From Actinomycetes bacterium (GTDB lineage Bacteria > Actinomycetota > Acidimicrobiia > IMCC26256 > PALSA-610): a DNA stretch of 44,060 bases. Where the stretch lies: the NCBI GenBank assembly GCA_025463875.1, contig JAODBI010000102.1, positions 1 to 44,060 on the forward strand. The letters run 5' to 3'. Positions 1-8,408 of the stretch are shown one piece after another (within the stretch, counting starts at the first letter, position 1; each line of letters starts with the position of its first letter). The translations under genes were made by a program, and so were the position numbers. The notes beneath the pieces are model-generated. The model saw nothing but the letters and a program-made list of their open reading frames with translations. It was not told where the DNA came from and did no database searches.

Positions 1-2
1 CG

Positions 3-944
3 TCGCCCGAGGACGGCACCGACATCGACGCGCTCCTCCAGCACGCAGACGTCGCGATGTACGTCGGGAAAGCCGAACACAGCGACGCCGTGGGTTATCA
101 CCCGACCCTCGATGTCAACACACCGACGCGCCTTGCAATCCTCAACGAGCTGCCCAAGGCGATCCGCGACGGCGAGCTGTTACTCCAGTACCAACCCAAG
201 ACCGACATCGCGACGGGAACAGTGGTCGGCGCGGAGGCGCTCGTCCGCTGGCAACATCCGACGCGCGGCCTGATCGCACCGGACGCCTTCGTCCCCGCGG
301 CCGAGCACAGCGGCCTCATCAAGCCACTGACCAGCTGGGTGCTCGACGGCGCGCTGGCTCAGTGCCGGCACTGGAACGACGTGGGCACGCGCACGCGCCG
401 GCCGGGACGCGCCGACCTGAGCGTTGCGGTGAACGTGTCGGCGCGCAACCTGCTCGACGAACGCTTCGCCGAAGAGGTGCGCGACGCCCTCGACCGTCAC
501 GGCGTCGCCGCCGCGCTCCTCACGCTCGAGGTGACCGAGACCGCGATCATGGCCGACCCTCCGCGCGCGCACGCCATCCTCCAAGTCCTGCACGGACTCG
601 GAGTCAAGCTCTCGATCGACGACTTCGGCACCGGTTACTCGTCCTTGTCGTACCTCAAGCTTCTCCCGGTCAATGAGCTGAAGATCGACAAGTCGTTCGT
701 GAGACACATGAACATCGAACCGAACGACTTCAGCATCGTGCGTTCTGTCATCGACCTCGCGCACAACCTGGGGCTCGAGACCGTCGCCGAAGGCATCGAG
801 GACCGCGACACTCTGCAGCGGCTCACGGCCCTCGGATGCGACTTCGCCCAGGGCTACTACCTCGCGAGCCCGATGAACGCGGATGCGTTCGACGCCTGGC
901 TCCTGGCCGACGTCGAGCCGTCCCTGCCTACCCGGCGCGCGTGA
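3..944 (+). CDS. GGDEF-EAL cyclic-di-GMP phosphodiesterase, 5' truncated by window edge
   Basis: The reading frame is open from base 3. Its first codons read as the end of a GGDEF domain (HADVAMYVGKAEHS), so the listed ATG at 57 is an internal Met and the gene begins upstream of the window. The rest is a full EAL domain, which hydrolyses cyclic-di-GMP to pGpG. The signature GAEALVRWQHP, NVSARNL, DDFGTGYSSLSYLK, KIDKSFV, ETVAEGIED and GCDFAQGYYLASPM motifs are all present, so the catalytic metal-binding residues appear intact. Whether the GGDEF half is active, and which sensor domain precedes it, cannot be seen. The gene converges on the next gene across a strong hairpin. Confidence 0.93.
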   Translation, partial: SPEDGTDIDALLQHADVAMYVGKAEHSDAVGYHPTLDVNTPTRLAILNELPKAIRDGELLLQYQPKTDIATGTVVGAEALVRWQHPTRGLIAPDAFVPAAEHSGLIKPLTSWVLDGALAQCRHWNDVGTRTRRPGRADLSVAVNVSARNLLDERFAEEVRDALDRHGVAAALLTLEVTETAIMADPPRAHAILQVLHGLGVKLSIDDFGTGYSSLSYLKLLPVNELKIDKSFVRHMNIEPNDFSIVRSVIDLAHNLGLETVAEGIEDRDTLQRLTALGCDFAQGYYLASPMNADAFDAWLLADVEPSLPTRRA

Positions 945-969
945 ACACACGCGCCGAAGGCCACCTCGT

Positions 970-998
970 CGTGCCCGCGCGCCGGGCGCGCGGGCACG
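970..998. terminator. Perfect GC-rich hairpin between convergent genes
   Basis: Two 13-nt arms (CGTGCCCGCGCGC and its exact complement) flank a 3-nt loop. The hairpin lies in the 57-bp gap between the convergent EAL gene and the GYW-repeat gene, so it probably terminates transcription in both directions. No U-tract follows on either strand, as is common in high-GC actinobacteria. Confidence 0.75.
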
Positions 999-1001
999 TC
1001 G

Positions 1002-2699
1002 TCAGTTGGCGGCGATGCGCACGATGGGTTGGGGGATCCGGAGGCCGCCGGCCGAGCCGTAGAACTTGGCCTTCCCGAACGTGAAGACACCACCATCGGC
1101 CGCAGCCATCCAGTAGCCCGCGCCGTCACCGGAGGCGGCGATACCGACGATCGGCTGGTTGAGCCGGATGTTTCCCGTCGACCCGAAGAACGGAGCGTTG
1201 AACGAGAAGATGCCTCCGTCGGAAGCAACGAGCCAGTACCCGCCGGTCACCGGGTCGGCGGTCATGCCGACGATGGGCTGGTTGAGTCGAATCGCGCCGG
1301 TCGATCCGTAGAAGGCCGCGTCGCCGAAGGCGAAGATGCCACCGTCCTTCGCGACGAACCAGTACCCCTTGCCGCTGATCGTCGCGGTCATGCCCACGAT
1401 GGGTTGATTGAGTCGCACGCCTGCGAGCGATCCGAACAGCCTGGCGCTGCCGAACGCGTGGACGCTGCCGTCCCGCCCGACGAGCCAGTAACCACGGCCG
1501 TCCGGGGTGGCGGCAATGTCGATGATCGATGAGCGGAGGGGAAGGCCCGGGGCCGACCCGTAGAACTTGGCCGAACCGTGCGTGAACACTCCGCCGTCGG
1601 CGCCGACGAGCCAATATCCTCCGCCGGACGGCGTCGCCGCCATGCCCACGATCGGGCCGTTGAGCTTCTGTCCCGCCTCCGAGCCGTGCGGGGCCGCCTG
1701 GCCGTACGCGTAGATCGCGCCACCCGAGCTGGTCAGCCAGTAGCCGGTACTCGCCTTGGAGACGATGTGGCCGCCATCCGGGGGCGGCGGGGGCTTCGTG
1801 ACGGTCTGGTAAATGAGGGCGACGTGACCTCGTCCGTGCCACTGGCCCTGGTAGTAGGGGGCGCTGATCTGCCCGGTGGGCGAGCTGAAGCCGGAACCTC
1901 CGCCGCCGCCCGCGCCGACTCCGCCACCGCCGCCACCGAAGTAGCCACCGCCGCCACCGCCGCCACCGGAAGCACCCGCGCCTCCGGCCGCACGGGTGGA
2001 GGGCGACGTTGTCGGACCGGCGCCCGAGGTCGCACCCGTACCACCGACTCCGGGAGCGCCGGGCATTGCCGCCCCACCGCCGCCGGTGCCCGCGGGCTGT
2101 CCTGCTGCTCCGGCGCCCGTGGTGTGAACGGTGCTACCGCCGCCACCCGCACTCAACAGCGCGGCGCCGCCACCGCCACCGCCGCCGGCCGCCAGCACGA
2201 GCGCGCCGCCCGCACTGAACACGAAGCTGCCAGCGCCGCCGCCACCACCGGCCGTCGTCGAGCTGGCTCCCATGTCGCCGGTCGAGATGGTGTAGTTCTG
2301 ACCCGGCTGCACCGCGAGGAGCACGTTGACCGCGCCCCCGAGTCCACCGGCCGACTGGCTACCGCTGCCGCCTTGGCCGCCACTGACGTCGACACAGACT
2401 CTTCCGCCGGCCACGTTCGGCGGAACGACCCAGTTCTGCAACTGCGCCGAGAAGTTGAAGTCGACGGCGAAGAAGTTCTTGCCCTGTGCCGCCTCGTACG
2501 TGTCGCAGTTCTGGATGGGAGCGACGCTGTCGTTGGCGCCCACTCCGGCAGCTCCGGCGCCGTGCGCACCCGCGGTCGCGATCACCGACCCGACGCAGAC
2601 CCCGACGGTCGCGAGCGCCATGCGCGCTCGGGGTCGACGCGCGCTCGGCCGTGCGTGCGCGGAAACGGTTGACCGACGACTGCTTCGGAAGTGAGACAT
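1002..2699 (-). CDS. Secreted Gly-rich protein with six GYW repeats
   Basis: The 565-residue protein begins with a basic stretch and a hydrophobic Ala/Val/Gly segment (about residues 27-52), read as a signal peptide. Residues about 60-110 form a small domain with Cys. Residues about 105-275 are extremely Gly-rich, with runs of GGGGGG, resembling the ALK/LTK-like glycine-rich class. After a PPPPP linker, residues about 319-565 hold six units of about 41-49 residues of the form GYWLVxxDGGIFxFGxAxFYGSxGxxxLNQPIVGMxA. This repeat is common in Acidimicrobiia surface proteins. Six short beta-rich units suggest a beta-propeller, which is inference. Function is unknown; a cell-surface or matrix role is plausible. 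Confidence 0.85.
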   Translation of the reverse strand: MSHFRSSRRSTVSAHARPSARRPRARMALATVGVCVGSVIATAGAHGAGAAGVGANDSVAPIQNCDTYEAAQGKNFFAVDFNFSAQLQNWVVPPNVAGGRVCVDVSGGQGGSGSQSAGGLGGAVNVLLAVQPGQNYTISTGDMGASSTTAGGGGGAGSFVFSAGGALVLAAGGGGGGGAALLSAGGGGSTVHTTGAGAAGQPAGTGGGGAAMPGAPGVGGTGATSGAGPTTSPSTRAAGGAGASGGGGGGGGYFGGGGGGVGAGGGGGSGFSSPTGQISAPYYQGQWHGRGHVALIYQTVTKPPPPPDGGHIVSKASTGYWLTSSGGAIYAYGQAAPHGSEAGQKLNGPIVGMAATPSGGGYWLVGADGGVFTHGSAKFYGSAPGLPLRSSIIDIAATPDGRGYWLVGRDGSVHAFGSARLFGSLAGVRLNQPIVGMTATISGKGYWFVAKDGGIFAFGDAAFYGSTGAIRLNQPIVGMTADPVTGGYWLVASDGGIFSFNAPFFGSTGNIRLNQPIVGIAASGDGAGYWMAAADGGVFTFGKAKFYGSAGGLRIPQPIVRIAAN

Positions 2700-2873
2700 T
2701 CCCGCCCTTGGCTCTACTCGAGGGACTGCGTCTGATGTGACCGTTCACGACCGCGCCGCCGGAAAAATCCCATTGGTGCCGCCGCAATGCGTGACCGAAT
2801 GACGCCCTACGGTCGCGCGACGCAGGCTAACTGCTCAGCGCAACGACCGCCAACACCGAAGCCCGTCAACGAC

Positions 2874-2895
2874 GGGCCGCCCGGGACTCGAACCC
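2874..2895 (-). repeat. Copy of tRNA-Lys 3' end (possible attachment site) within a 365-bp gene-free gap
   Basis: This 22-bp stretch is identical and co-oriented to bases 5670-5691, the T-arm plus acceptor 3' strand of the tRNA-Lys gene. The identity stops abruptly on the inner side, and an extra G enlarges the would-be T-loop. No acceptor 5' strand or anticodon arm can be found upstream, so it is not a complete tRNA. An att-site copy left by tRNA-targeted integration fits. The rest of gap 2700-3064 shows no supportable gene; the ORFs there have no recognisable protein. Confidence 0.6.
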
Positions 2896-3064
2896 CGGCT
2901 CACCACGATGTGCAGCGCCGACTCCGGGTGCTGCGGAGGCGAACCACCCCAGAGTCAATCGATCAACTTCGACGTGCTTATTGTTTGATTCCTGTTGACC
3001 AGGAGGTTTGCGAGAAGCGCACGCGGGCGGGGCGCGGTGATCTTCAGCTCCGAAGCGGGAGCGG

Positions 3065-3739
3065 TCAGGCGGTCGGCATCCGACGACGTCTCCTGCTGAG
3101 CATGGTGACGGCAGCGCCCAAGACGACGACCGCCGCGACCAGCAATGCGATCAGCCATCCCCACGAAGAGGACCCACCGTCATGCGACACTGCATCGTTC
3201 GCGCCCGTCTTCTGCGGAGTCGACACGGTCGTCGACGGTGCCGTTGCGACGGGTGTGAGCGTGCCGTTCCCGTTGAATGCCGCCTTGGTCCTCTCGGCGA
3301 AGGGCGAGCGTATCCAGCGCTCCGAGGTGACGGTTGCGCCCGCGCCCAGGATTTGAGGAGGCATACCGACCCAGACGTTGTTCCCGTCGCTGGCGTAATA
3401 GACCCGCAACTCCCCGGCTTGCGGGTTATCCCACCGGTCGCCGACCGCGAGATGGCAAATCGGGAGATTCGAAGGTGGCTTCTCGCTCACTACCTTGCCG
3501 AAGATCGAGGTAGGCAACCAGCTCTGCATGAAGGCGGCCGCTTGGGTGCTGTCGAGCACACGCGGCGCGGCACCCGGACAGGTCACCTTCGCACTGAGGA
3601 TGACGATGCCGTCGCCGATGTCGGTTCCGTCAGTCGCCGCCCGCGCGGGTGACGACGCGGCCAGCACGACGAAGAGCGCGGCGACGACGGCAATCGACAC
3701 GACGGGGCGACGAGCAACAAAGGGGTGCACACCCATCAT
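3065..3739 (-). CDS. Secreted protein anchored by a C-terminal membrane helix
   Basis: The 224-residue protein has an N-terminal signal peptide (VVSIAVVAALFVVLAASSPARA, cleavage predicted after ARA). An extracytoplasmic domain of about 130 residues carries two Cys (in VTCPGAAP and LPICHLAVG) that could pair. A Ser/Thr-rich linker follows, then a membrane helix (WGWLIALLVAAVVVLGAAV) and a basic tail RRRRRMPTA. The topology is therefore outside with a C-terminal anchor. I do not recognise the ectodomain. A TACCGT -10-like box at 3748-3743 lies just ahead of the two adjacent ATGs, so the transcript may be leaderless and start at 3739 or 3736. The gene lies inside the tRNA-Lys-bounded islet. Confidence 0.75.
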   Translation of the reverse strand: MMGVHPFVARRPVVSIAVVAALFVVLAASSPARAATDGTDIGDGIVILSAKVTCPGAAPRVLDSTQAAAFMQSWLPTSIFGKVVSEKPPSNLPICHLAVGDRWDNPQAGELRVYYASDGNNVWVGMPPQILGAGATVTSERWIRSPFAERTKAAFNGNGTLTPVATAPSTTVSTPQKTGANDAVSHDGGSSSWGWLIALLVAAVVVLGAAVTMLSRRRRRMPTA

Positions 3740-3806
3740 TTCACGGTACCAGTGTCCGATATCGGGGGGCCGCGCGAGCCGCGTTACGGATGGGCCCTTG
3801 GACGCA

Positions 3807-3839
3807 TAGGAGGGGATGGGCCAAGCCCATCCCCTCCTA
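3807..3839 (-). terminator. Perfect 15-bp hairpin terminator
   Basis: TAGGAGGGGATGGGC and its exact complement flank a CAA loop. The hairpin sits 48 bp past the stop codon of the 528-residue secreted protein and before the next gene on the same strand, so it probably separates their transcription. There is no T-run after the stem. Confidence 0.75.
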
Positions 3840-3887
3840 CCGTATGTTCCTGCTCAGCGAACGGGCGCTGTGTCAGATTGTCTAGTC

Positions 3888-5474
3888 CTAGCTGTCACCG
3901 CATCCGAAGTCGGAAACTCCGGGATACGTCTCCGTACATGCCTTGCTGAAGGTGAACGTGTCCGTCGTCGAGGTGTTGCTCGCCCGGATGTGCAGGAACG
4001 CTGTGCTGCTCACCGATGCGGTCGTGATGTCCTTCAGCGCCCGTATCTGCGCGGACGACGGAGGACCGACGTTGGTCGGCAGGTTCGCCGTCTGGGAATG
4101 GGCGACGGCGAGGTTATTGAACGTCGACGCGATACCTGCGGTTCCCGACCCGCAGAGCGCGAGGGCGGTCGGCAAGAACGGGAAGACCACGTCGGAATGG
4201 GCCGCTGCCTGCGACTCGCCCGCGGTCGACGCCGGGACCTGCTCGACGTAGCCGTTGAACGTTACGACCGCCGTCGGGACCGCCAACTCGCCGATCACCG
4301 GCTTGTTGAGCGAGACGTCGGTGCTGCTGTCCGCCAAGCCGGTAACGAACGAGCCGGGATTCACCCAGCCTCCCGTGATGTCGAAGCCCTCCGGCGTGTT
4401 CAGCCCGCACGCGTCGGAACCGGCCACCAGCGACGGGTTCAGGTCGAGCTCGGCACCGAGGTTCAACGCCGTGTCGCCATTGGTCGGTGCAGTCGCGCTC
4501 GGCTGACCGATGACGAGCGCCGCCGTCGCCGCCGTGGCCGTCGCGGCCGCGTTGAGCACGACAGTCGTGGCGTTCGTCACCGTCTTGATGTAGTCACCGG
4601 CCGGGATCCCCGCACCCGTGATCGGCAGGTCCTTGTCCCACGACTGGAAGCTCGCGCTCGCCGATGTCAGGGTCGTCGACGTGGTCGTCGTATGGCCGTC
4701 GTGCACCGTACGTGCGGTGGTCTGATTGGTCGCCGGACCGACGCTCAGGCTCTGGCCGGTGCCCGTCGCCGTGGCGACCGGCGCGACAGTCACCTGCGTT
4801 GCGCTGGTGCGCACGGTGATCTTGGCGCCGTGCGCCATGTTCGTGCCGGTGATCGTGCGACCGACGTCTCCCGGTTGGAAGTTGGCAGTCGCCGACGTCA
4901 CCGTGCCGGAGCCCGACGAGGTCGCGCCGTCGGTCACCGTGCGCGAGGTGGTGTTCTCGAGCGTCCACCTCCGGCCCGTGAAGGTCCCGGTCGCGTTCGC
5001 GCTGAGCACCGCGTGTGTCGCGTCGGTGAACGTCTTGATGAACGTACCCGCCGGAAGGCCCGACGCGGTGAGGGCGGCCGCGGGAGTCGCGCCACCGTTC
5101 AGCGACGCCGACGAGGCCCAGCCGCTGATCGGGTGATCGACGTCGGTGGAGGCGAAGTGACCCACCGTCAACACGACGTTCGGGCTTCCGCTCGTCGTGC
5201 TGCCGGTCACTTGGCGACCAGCGCCGAAGTGCCACACGGCCTGCGGGAAGTCCTCAGTCTTGTAGAAATGGCTCGCGAAACCGTCCGCGGTAGTCAACGT
5301 GCACGAGACCTTCAAGTTGCTCTGACCGGACGGCGTGTTCGGGAACATCGAGATGCCGCCGGATCCGGCGGTGGCACACGAGTCCACTACCGCTCCGGCG
5401 GGGCTGGCGAGGATCACGCCGGTCACGGCCAACGCGGCCGCGATCAACGCAATCGTGAATTTACGTCGAGACAT
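3888..5474 (-). CDS. Secreted Ala/Thr-rich protein with three degenerate internal repeats
   Basis: The track ORF runs 84 codons too far upstream, through the tRNA-Lys gene. The start chosen here (MSRRKFTIALIAAALAV) follows a GGGGGGAG Shine-Dalgarno and gives a clean signal peptide ending SPAGA. The mature protein of about 500 residues is rich in Thr, Ala, Ser and Gly. It contains at least three repeats of the type DVGRTITGxxxxxGxxIxTxTxATxVxLxAxATAT, a pattern seen in actinobacterial and phage surface proteins. The C-terminal 180 residues are non-repetitive, with several Cys (SKACTETYPGVSDFGCGDS at the end). Function is unknown; extracellular location is likely. It lies in the tRNA-Lys-bounded islet. 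Confidence 0.8.
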   Translation of the reverse strand: MSRRKFTIALIAAALAVTGVILASPAGAVVDSCATAGSGGISMFPNTPSGQSNLKVSCTLTTADGFASHFYKTEDFPQAVWHFGAGRQVTGSTTSGSPNVVLTVGHFASTDVDHPISGWASSASLNGGATPAAALTASGLPAGTFIKTFTDATHAVLSANATGTFTGRRWTLENTTSRTVTDGATSSGSGTVTSATANFQPGDVGRTITGTNMAHGAKITVRTSATQVTVAPVATATGTGQSLSVGPATNQTTARTVHDGHTTTTSTTLTSASASFQSWDKDLPITGAGIPAGDYIKTVTNATTVVLNAAATATAATAALVIGQPSATAPTNGDTALNLGAELDLNPSLVAGSDACGLNTPEGFDITGGWVNPGSFVTGLADSSTDVSLNKPVIGELAVPTAVVTFNGYVEQVPASTAGESQAAAHSDVVFPFLPTALALCGSGTAGIASTFNNLAVAHSQTANLPTNVGPPSSAQIRALKDITTASVSSTAFLHIRASNTSTTDTFTFSKACTETYPGVSDFGCGDS

Positions 5475-5668
5475 GCCCCAACTCCCCCCGATGACGAAAG
5501 CACCGACGTGCGCCGGGCGCTCGTGTTTCCAAATGTTTCCAACCGCTTTCCCAAAACCGGAGGAGCCGGAAACATTTTTTTGTCGCCGCGCGTCGGACCA
5601 GGTCAGACGTGCGCGTCCAGTTGACGGGCGCCGGCCTTGAACGCGCCGACCCATTCGCGCATTCGTCG

Positions 5669-5741
5669 TGGGCCGCCCGGGACTCGAACCCGGAACCTGC
5701 GGATTAAAAGTCCGTCGCGCTGCCAATTGCGCCAGCGGCCC
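5669..5741 (-). tRNA. tRNA-Lys (anticodon TTT)
   Basis: A complete cloverleaf can be drawn on the minus strand: acceptor GGGCCGC/GCGGCCC, D-arm, anticodon loop CTTTTAA (TTT, Lys), and T-arm CCGGG-TTCGAGT-CCCGG, with discriminator A. CCA is not encoded. Its last 22 bases recur at 2874-2895. Confidence 0.96.
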
Positions 5742-5885
5742 CGTGCGTCTTCGTGGCGGTCAACACGACGCGCGCCGGGGAAGTTCCGCGGCGTCGCGTA
5801 GAACGCTGACCGTCCCAAATCGCGCGCAAGGCTATTGGGTCCGCCGCCGCGCTCGTCCGAATGGGGTCGAGGAGCAGCGCGCGGA

Positions 5886-6797
5886 TCAGGTGGCGATGGG
5901 CAGGACGAGGAGCTTGATGTTCCGGGCGTCGGGGCCGTACGCGAACACGAAGTGGCGCGACCCGGCCGGGGCATCGATCGTCACCGGGCCGTAGTCGGCC
6001 TTGCCGCTGCACGTGCCGGGTTGGCTCGGATACAGGGAGAGTTGCAGCGAACCCGGAGTCACCGCGTACGGGACCTGCGACGTGCCGCCAATGCTCGTCG
6101 ACGTGTTTTCGGTGTCGGTGGCGGTCTTCAGGCAACCCGTGACGCCCGCAATGCCCGCGCGCCATGAACCGTCCGGGACGACGTACTGGATCGACGCCGC
6201 GCCGATCGCGATCAACGCCTTGGCCGGCACCGCGTTGAGCGTCGAGTTGATGTCGGAATGCGACTCGAAGAAGCTCTGATCCGCGCCGGCGGCCGGGCCG
6301 TTGCCCGACTTCGGATCCTGGCCCTGGAAGACGATGGTCACCTGCTCGCCGCCCTTCCAGGTCTCGCTCTGCGTGATGATCTGGTGGTCATCGGCGCGCG
6401 AACCGGCGACGAAGGCGATGGTCGACCAGTTGCCGGAGGAGTCGCTCGCCGTCACGTCGATGTAGTCGCTCGCGGTGCCGAAGGGAACGGTTGCCAGCTT
6501 CTTGCCGCACGAGTCGTTGCCGCTGAAGCCCTGCCACACGTCGATGTCACCGCTCGGATACGTCGCATTGGTGAAGAGGTTGACGAAGCGAACTCGCGCC
6601 TTCTGCGGACCGGGATCGGTGAAGCACTTCCCGTTGGCGACGCCGGCGCTCGTCGTCGTGACTCCACCGGGCGCGGTGCTGTCGGACGGCGCGGCGGCCG
6701 GCTTCGAACCGCCACCGCCCCCGCACGCCGCGAGCAGCAGAGTCGAGACTCCCAGGATGACCAGCGCGCGAGTACGCATGTGCCGGCGAACGACCAC
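5886..6797 (-). CDS. Lipoprotein, possibly DUF4397-like
   Basis: The GTG start at 6797 is preferred because GGAGGT lies six bases upstream; the in-frame ATG at 6779 is too far from it. The N-terminus is a lipoprotein signal with lipobox LLLAACGGGGG, so the mature protein should be tethered to the outer face of the membrane by a lipidated Cys. After a Ser/Thr/Pro linker, the ectodomain starts KARVRFVNLFTNA...IDVWQG, which resembles DUF4397-type beta domains (weak similarity by eye). It includes a Cys pair (SCGKK and TGCLK) and the motif ITQSETWKGGEQVTIVF. The protein has 303 residues. Its role is unknown. Confidence 0.8.
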   Translation of the reverse strand: MVVRRHMRTRALVILGVSTLLLAACGGGGGSKPAAAPSDSTAPGGVTTTSAGVANGKCFTDPGPQKARVRFVNLFTNATYPSGDIDVWQGFSGNDSCGKKLATVPFGTASDYIDVTASDSSGNWSTIAFVAGSRADDHQIITQSETWKGGEQVTIVFQGQDPKSGNGPAAGADQSFFESHSDINSTLNAVPAKALIAIGAASIQYVVPDGSWRAGIAGVTGCLKTATDTENTSTSIGGTSQVPYAVTPGSLQLSLYPSQPGTCSGKADYGPVTIDAPAGSRHFVFAYGPDARNIKLLVLPIAT

Positions 6798-6915
6798 GTG
6801 ACTACCTCCGTTTGGGTCGGCAGAAGGTACTCGCGGCGCGGCCGGGCACCCGGCGATACCGGCAGTGGCGACTGAGCACAGGGGCGCCGCTGCGCAAATT
6901 TGCGGCCTTCTGCGC

Positions 6916-7266
6916 ATGCGGACGCTGCTCTACGCGGCCAAGGACGCGGAGGGCCGGCCGGTCGCGGTCGCGGGCGTCGCCCTCTTCGGCGACCTCGCCT
7001 ACCCGTTCACGTTGCTGAGCGACCCCGACACAAGACGGCCGCGTCGTCGCGCTACATGCTGCACACCTTCGTCGCGCTCGACCTCGGCCAGGAGGGTGCG
7101 CGCCACCTGGTCGTCGGTTCGGCGCTCCGCGAGCGCGAAGGCAACCACTACTTCCAGCACCCTGCTCGGCTACCGGGTGCGCAACCTTCGACTCGACGTA
7201 ACGCCCTGGCCGCGCGGCAGTTGCGCGACGCGTCAGCCGAGCGGTTCGCTCGGCACGTCGAAGTAG
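6916..7266 (+). pseudogene. Frameshifted gene relic, unknown family
   Basis: Protein-like sequence switches frame twice. Frame 1 gives MRTLLYAAKDAEGRPVAVAG continuing to LLSDPDT at about 7030. The next frame continues KTAASSRYMLHTFVALDLG to EREGNHYFQH at about 7160. Frame 1 then resumes with LLGYRVRNLRLDVTP. The two shifts compensate, so joining the pieces yields a continuous protein of about 95 residues. The family is not recognised with confidence. It could be a decayed gene or the product of two sequencing indels. The 3' limit is uncertain and runs into the sulfotransferase end. Confidence 0.55.
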
Positions 7267-8408
7267 TCCTGGTAGCGCCGCGCCCGCTCCCGCCATACAC
7301 CCTCGTCGAGACCGGTGTCGGCGAACGTGTAGGTGTGCGTGCCGTGCTTGTCCGACGGGTTGGCCGCGAAGAAGTCGCGCATCCTCTGTTCCGCCGGGGG
7401 TTCCAGCTCCAGGCCCAACTTCTCGTAGATCTCGTGGATGGTCGCGAACGGGTCGGCCATGAAGCGGCGGAACTGCACGTCGACGACGCGCCCGGCCGGA
7501 ACCGTCCCGTCCTCGCGCGCCGTCACGGACCGGTCGAGACCGTCGAGGATGTTCTCCGAGAAGTCGGCCGCGACGCCGGGAATCGTCGCTTCGTCACTCG
7601 CGAGTGAACGCAGGCGCGCCACCAACGACGACAACGACGCAAGGATCCGCAATGGATCGCGATGCGTCTGCACCAGCAACGCGTTCGGGTACTCGGCGAG
7701 CAACGCGCCGAGCGACCAGAGATGCCCGGGCGACTTCAACACCCACCGCCGCGCCGGGTGCTTCGACTGCAGGTGCTCGAGAAACATGCGGTGCCATCGG
7801 TACGCGGGCCCCATGTCGGCTTCGTGCAACAACCACGTGGCGTACGACGGCACGCGGTACTGCGTCGGGAAGATCATGCTGCGGAAGTCGGACGCCGTGA
7901 TCCGCACGCATTCCTGCGGCAGCTGCGCGCCCATCGGATGCATCTGTTGGAAGCCCGGCAACACGAGGTCGACGCCCGCCAGCGTCTCGTCGACTTCGGC
8001 GATGCGCGGATCCGTGTCGTACGTCGCGGTCTCGGGCGGCGGGACGGGATGGTCGACCTCCCATGTCAACGGAACGCGCGTCGCGGGATCCATCGCCAGC
8101 AATTCGTGCAGGATCGTGGTGCCGGTGCGGCCCTGACCGACGATCACGATCGGCGGGACGACGTCGACGCCGGCGATCTCCGGATGTGCCCTGCGGTAGT
8201 CCAGGACGCGCATGCGGTCGGCGAGGTATCCGACGAGCTCGCCCCCGACCAAGGCCGCGCCCAACTCGTTCAGCGCGGCTTCCTCGCGCAGGGCGTCGAC
8301 GAGTTGCCCCAGCCCTTCCTTCCACGAGTCGTCGCCGAGATCGGTCAGGCCCGTCTGCTCCGACGCCTGCTCGACGGCGCGGCCCGCGTCGAGATCGACC
8401 GCCGTCAT
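7233..8408 (-). CDS. Sulfotransferase family protein
   Basis: The 391-residue protein belongs to the PAPS-dependent sulfotransferase fold (Sulfotransf_3-like). It has a 5'-phosphosulfate loop VGQGRTGTTILHELLAMDP at about residues 98-116 and a 3'-phosphate motif QTHRDPLRILASLSSL. The likely reaction is sulfonate transfer from PAPS to a small hydroxylated substrate, perhaps a lipid or sterol, but the acceptor is unknown. The track ORF is over-extended. The true ATG at 8408 overlaps the stop of the upstream gene (ATGA), implying translational coupling. An alternative is that this clade has lost sulfotransfer activity, which sequence alone cannot decide. Confidence 0.88.
   Translation of the reverse strand: MTAVDLDAGRAVEQASEQTGLTDLGDDSWKEGLGQLVDALREEAALNELGAALVGGELVGYLADRMRVLDYRRAHPEIAGVDVVPPIVIVGQGRTGTTILHELLAMDPATRVPLTWEVDHPVPPPETATYDTDPRIAEVDETLAGVDLVLPGFQQMHPMGAQLPQECVRITASDFRSMIFPTQYRVPSYATWLLHEADMGPAYRWHRMFLEHLQSKHPARRWVLKSPGHLWSLGALLAEYPNALLVQTHRDPLRILASLSSLVARLRSLASDEATIPGVAADFSENILDGLDRSVTAREDGTVPAGRVVDVQFRRFMADPFATIHEIYEKLGLELEPPAEQRMRDFFAANPSDKHGTHTYTFADTGLDEGVWRERARRYQDYFDVPSEPLG

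Noticed and set aside
2874-2945. A complete second tRNA gene
   Set aside because: Only the T-arm and acceptor 3' strand are present. No 5' acceptor or anticodon arm pairs with them, and the T-loop has an extra base.
3816-5624. 602-codon plus-strand ORF opposite the secreted repeat protein
   Set aside because: Arg-rich shadow translation with no domain. The minus strand has a ribosome site and a signal peptide.
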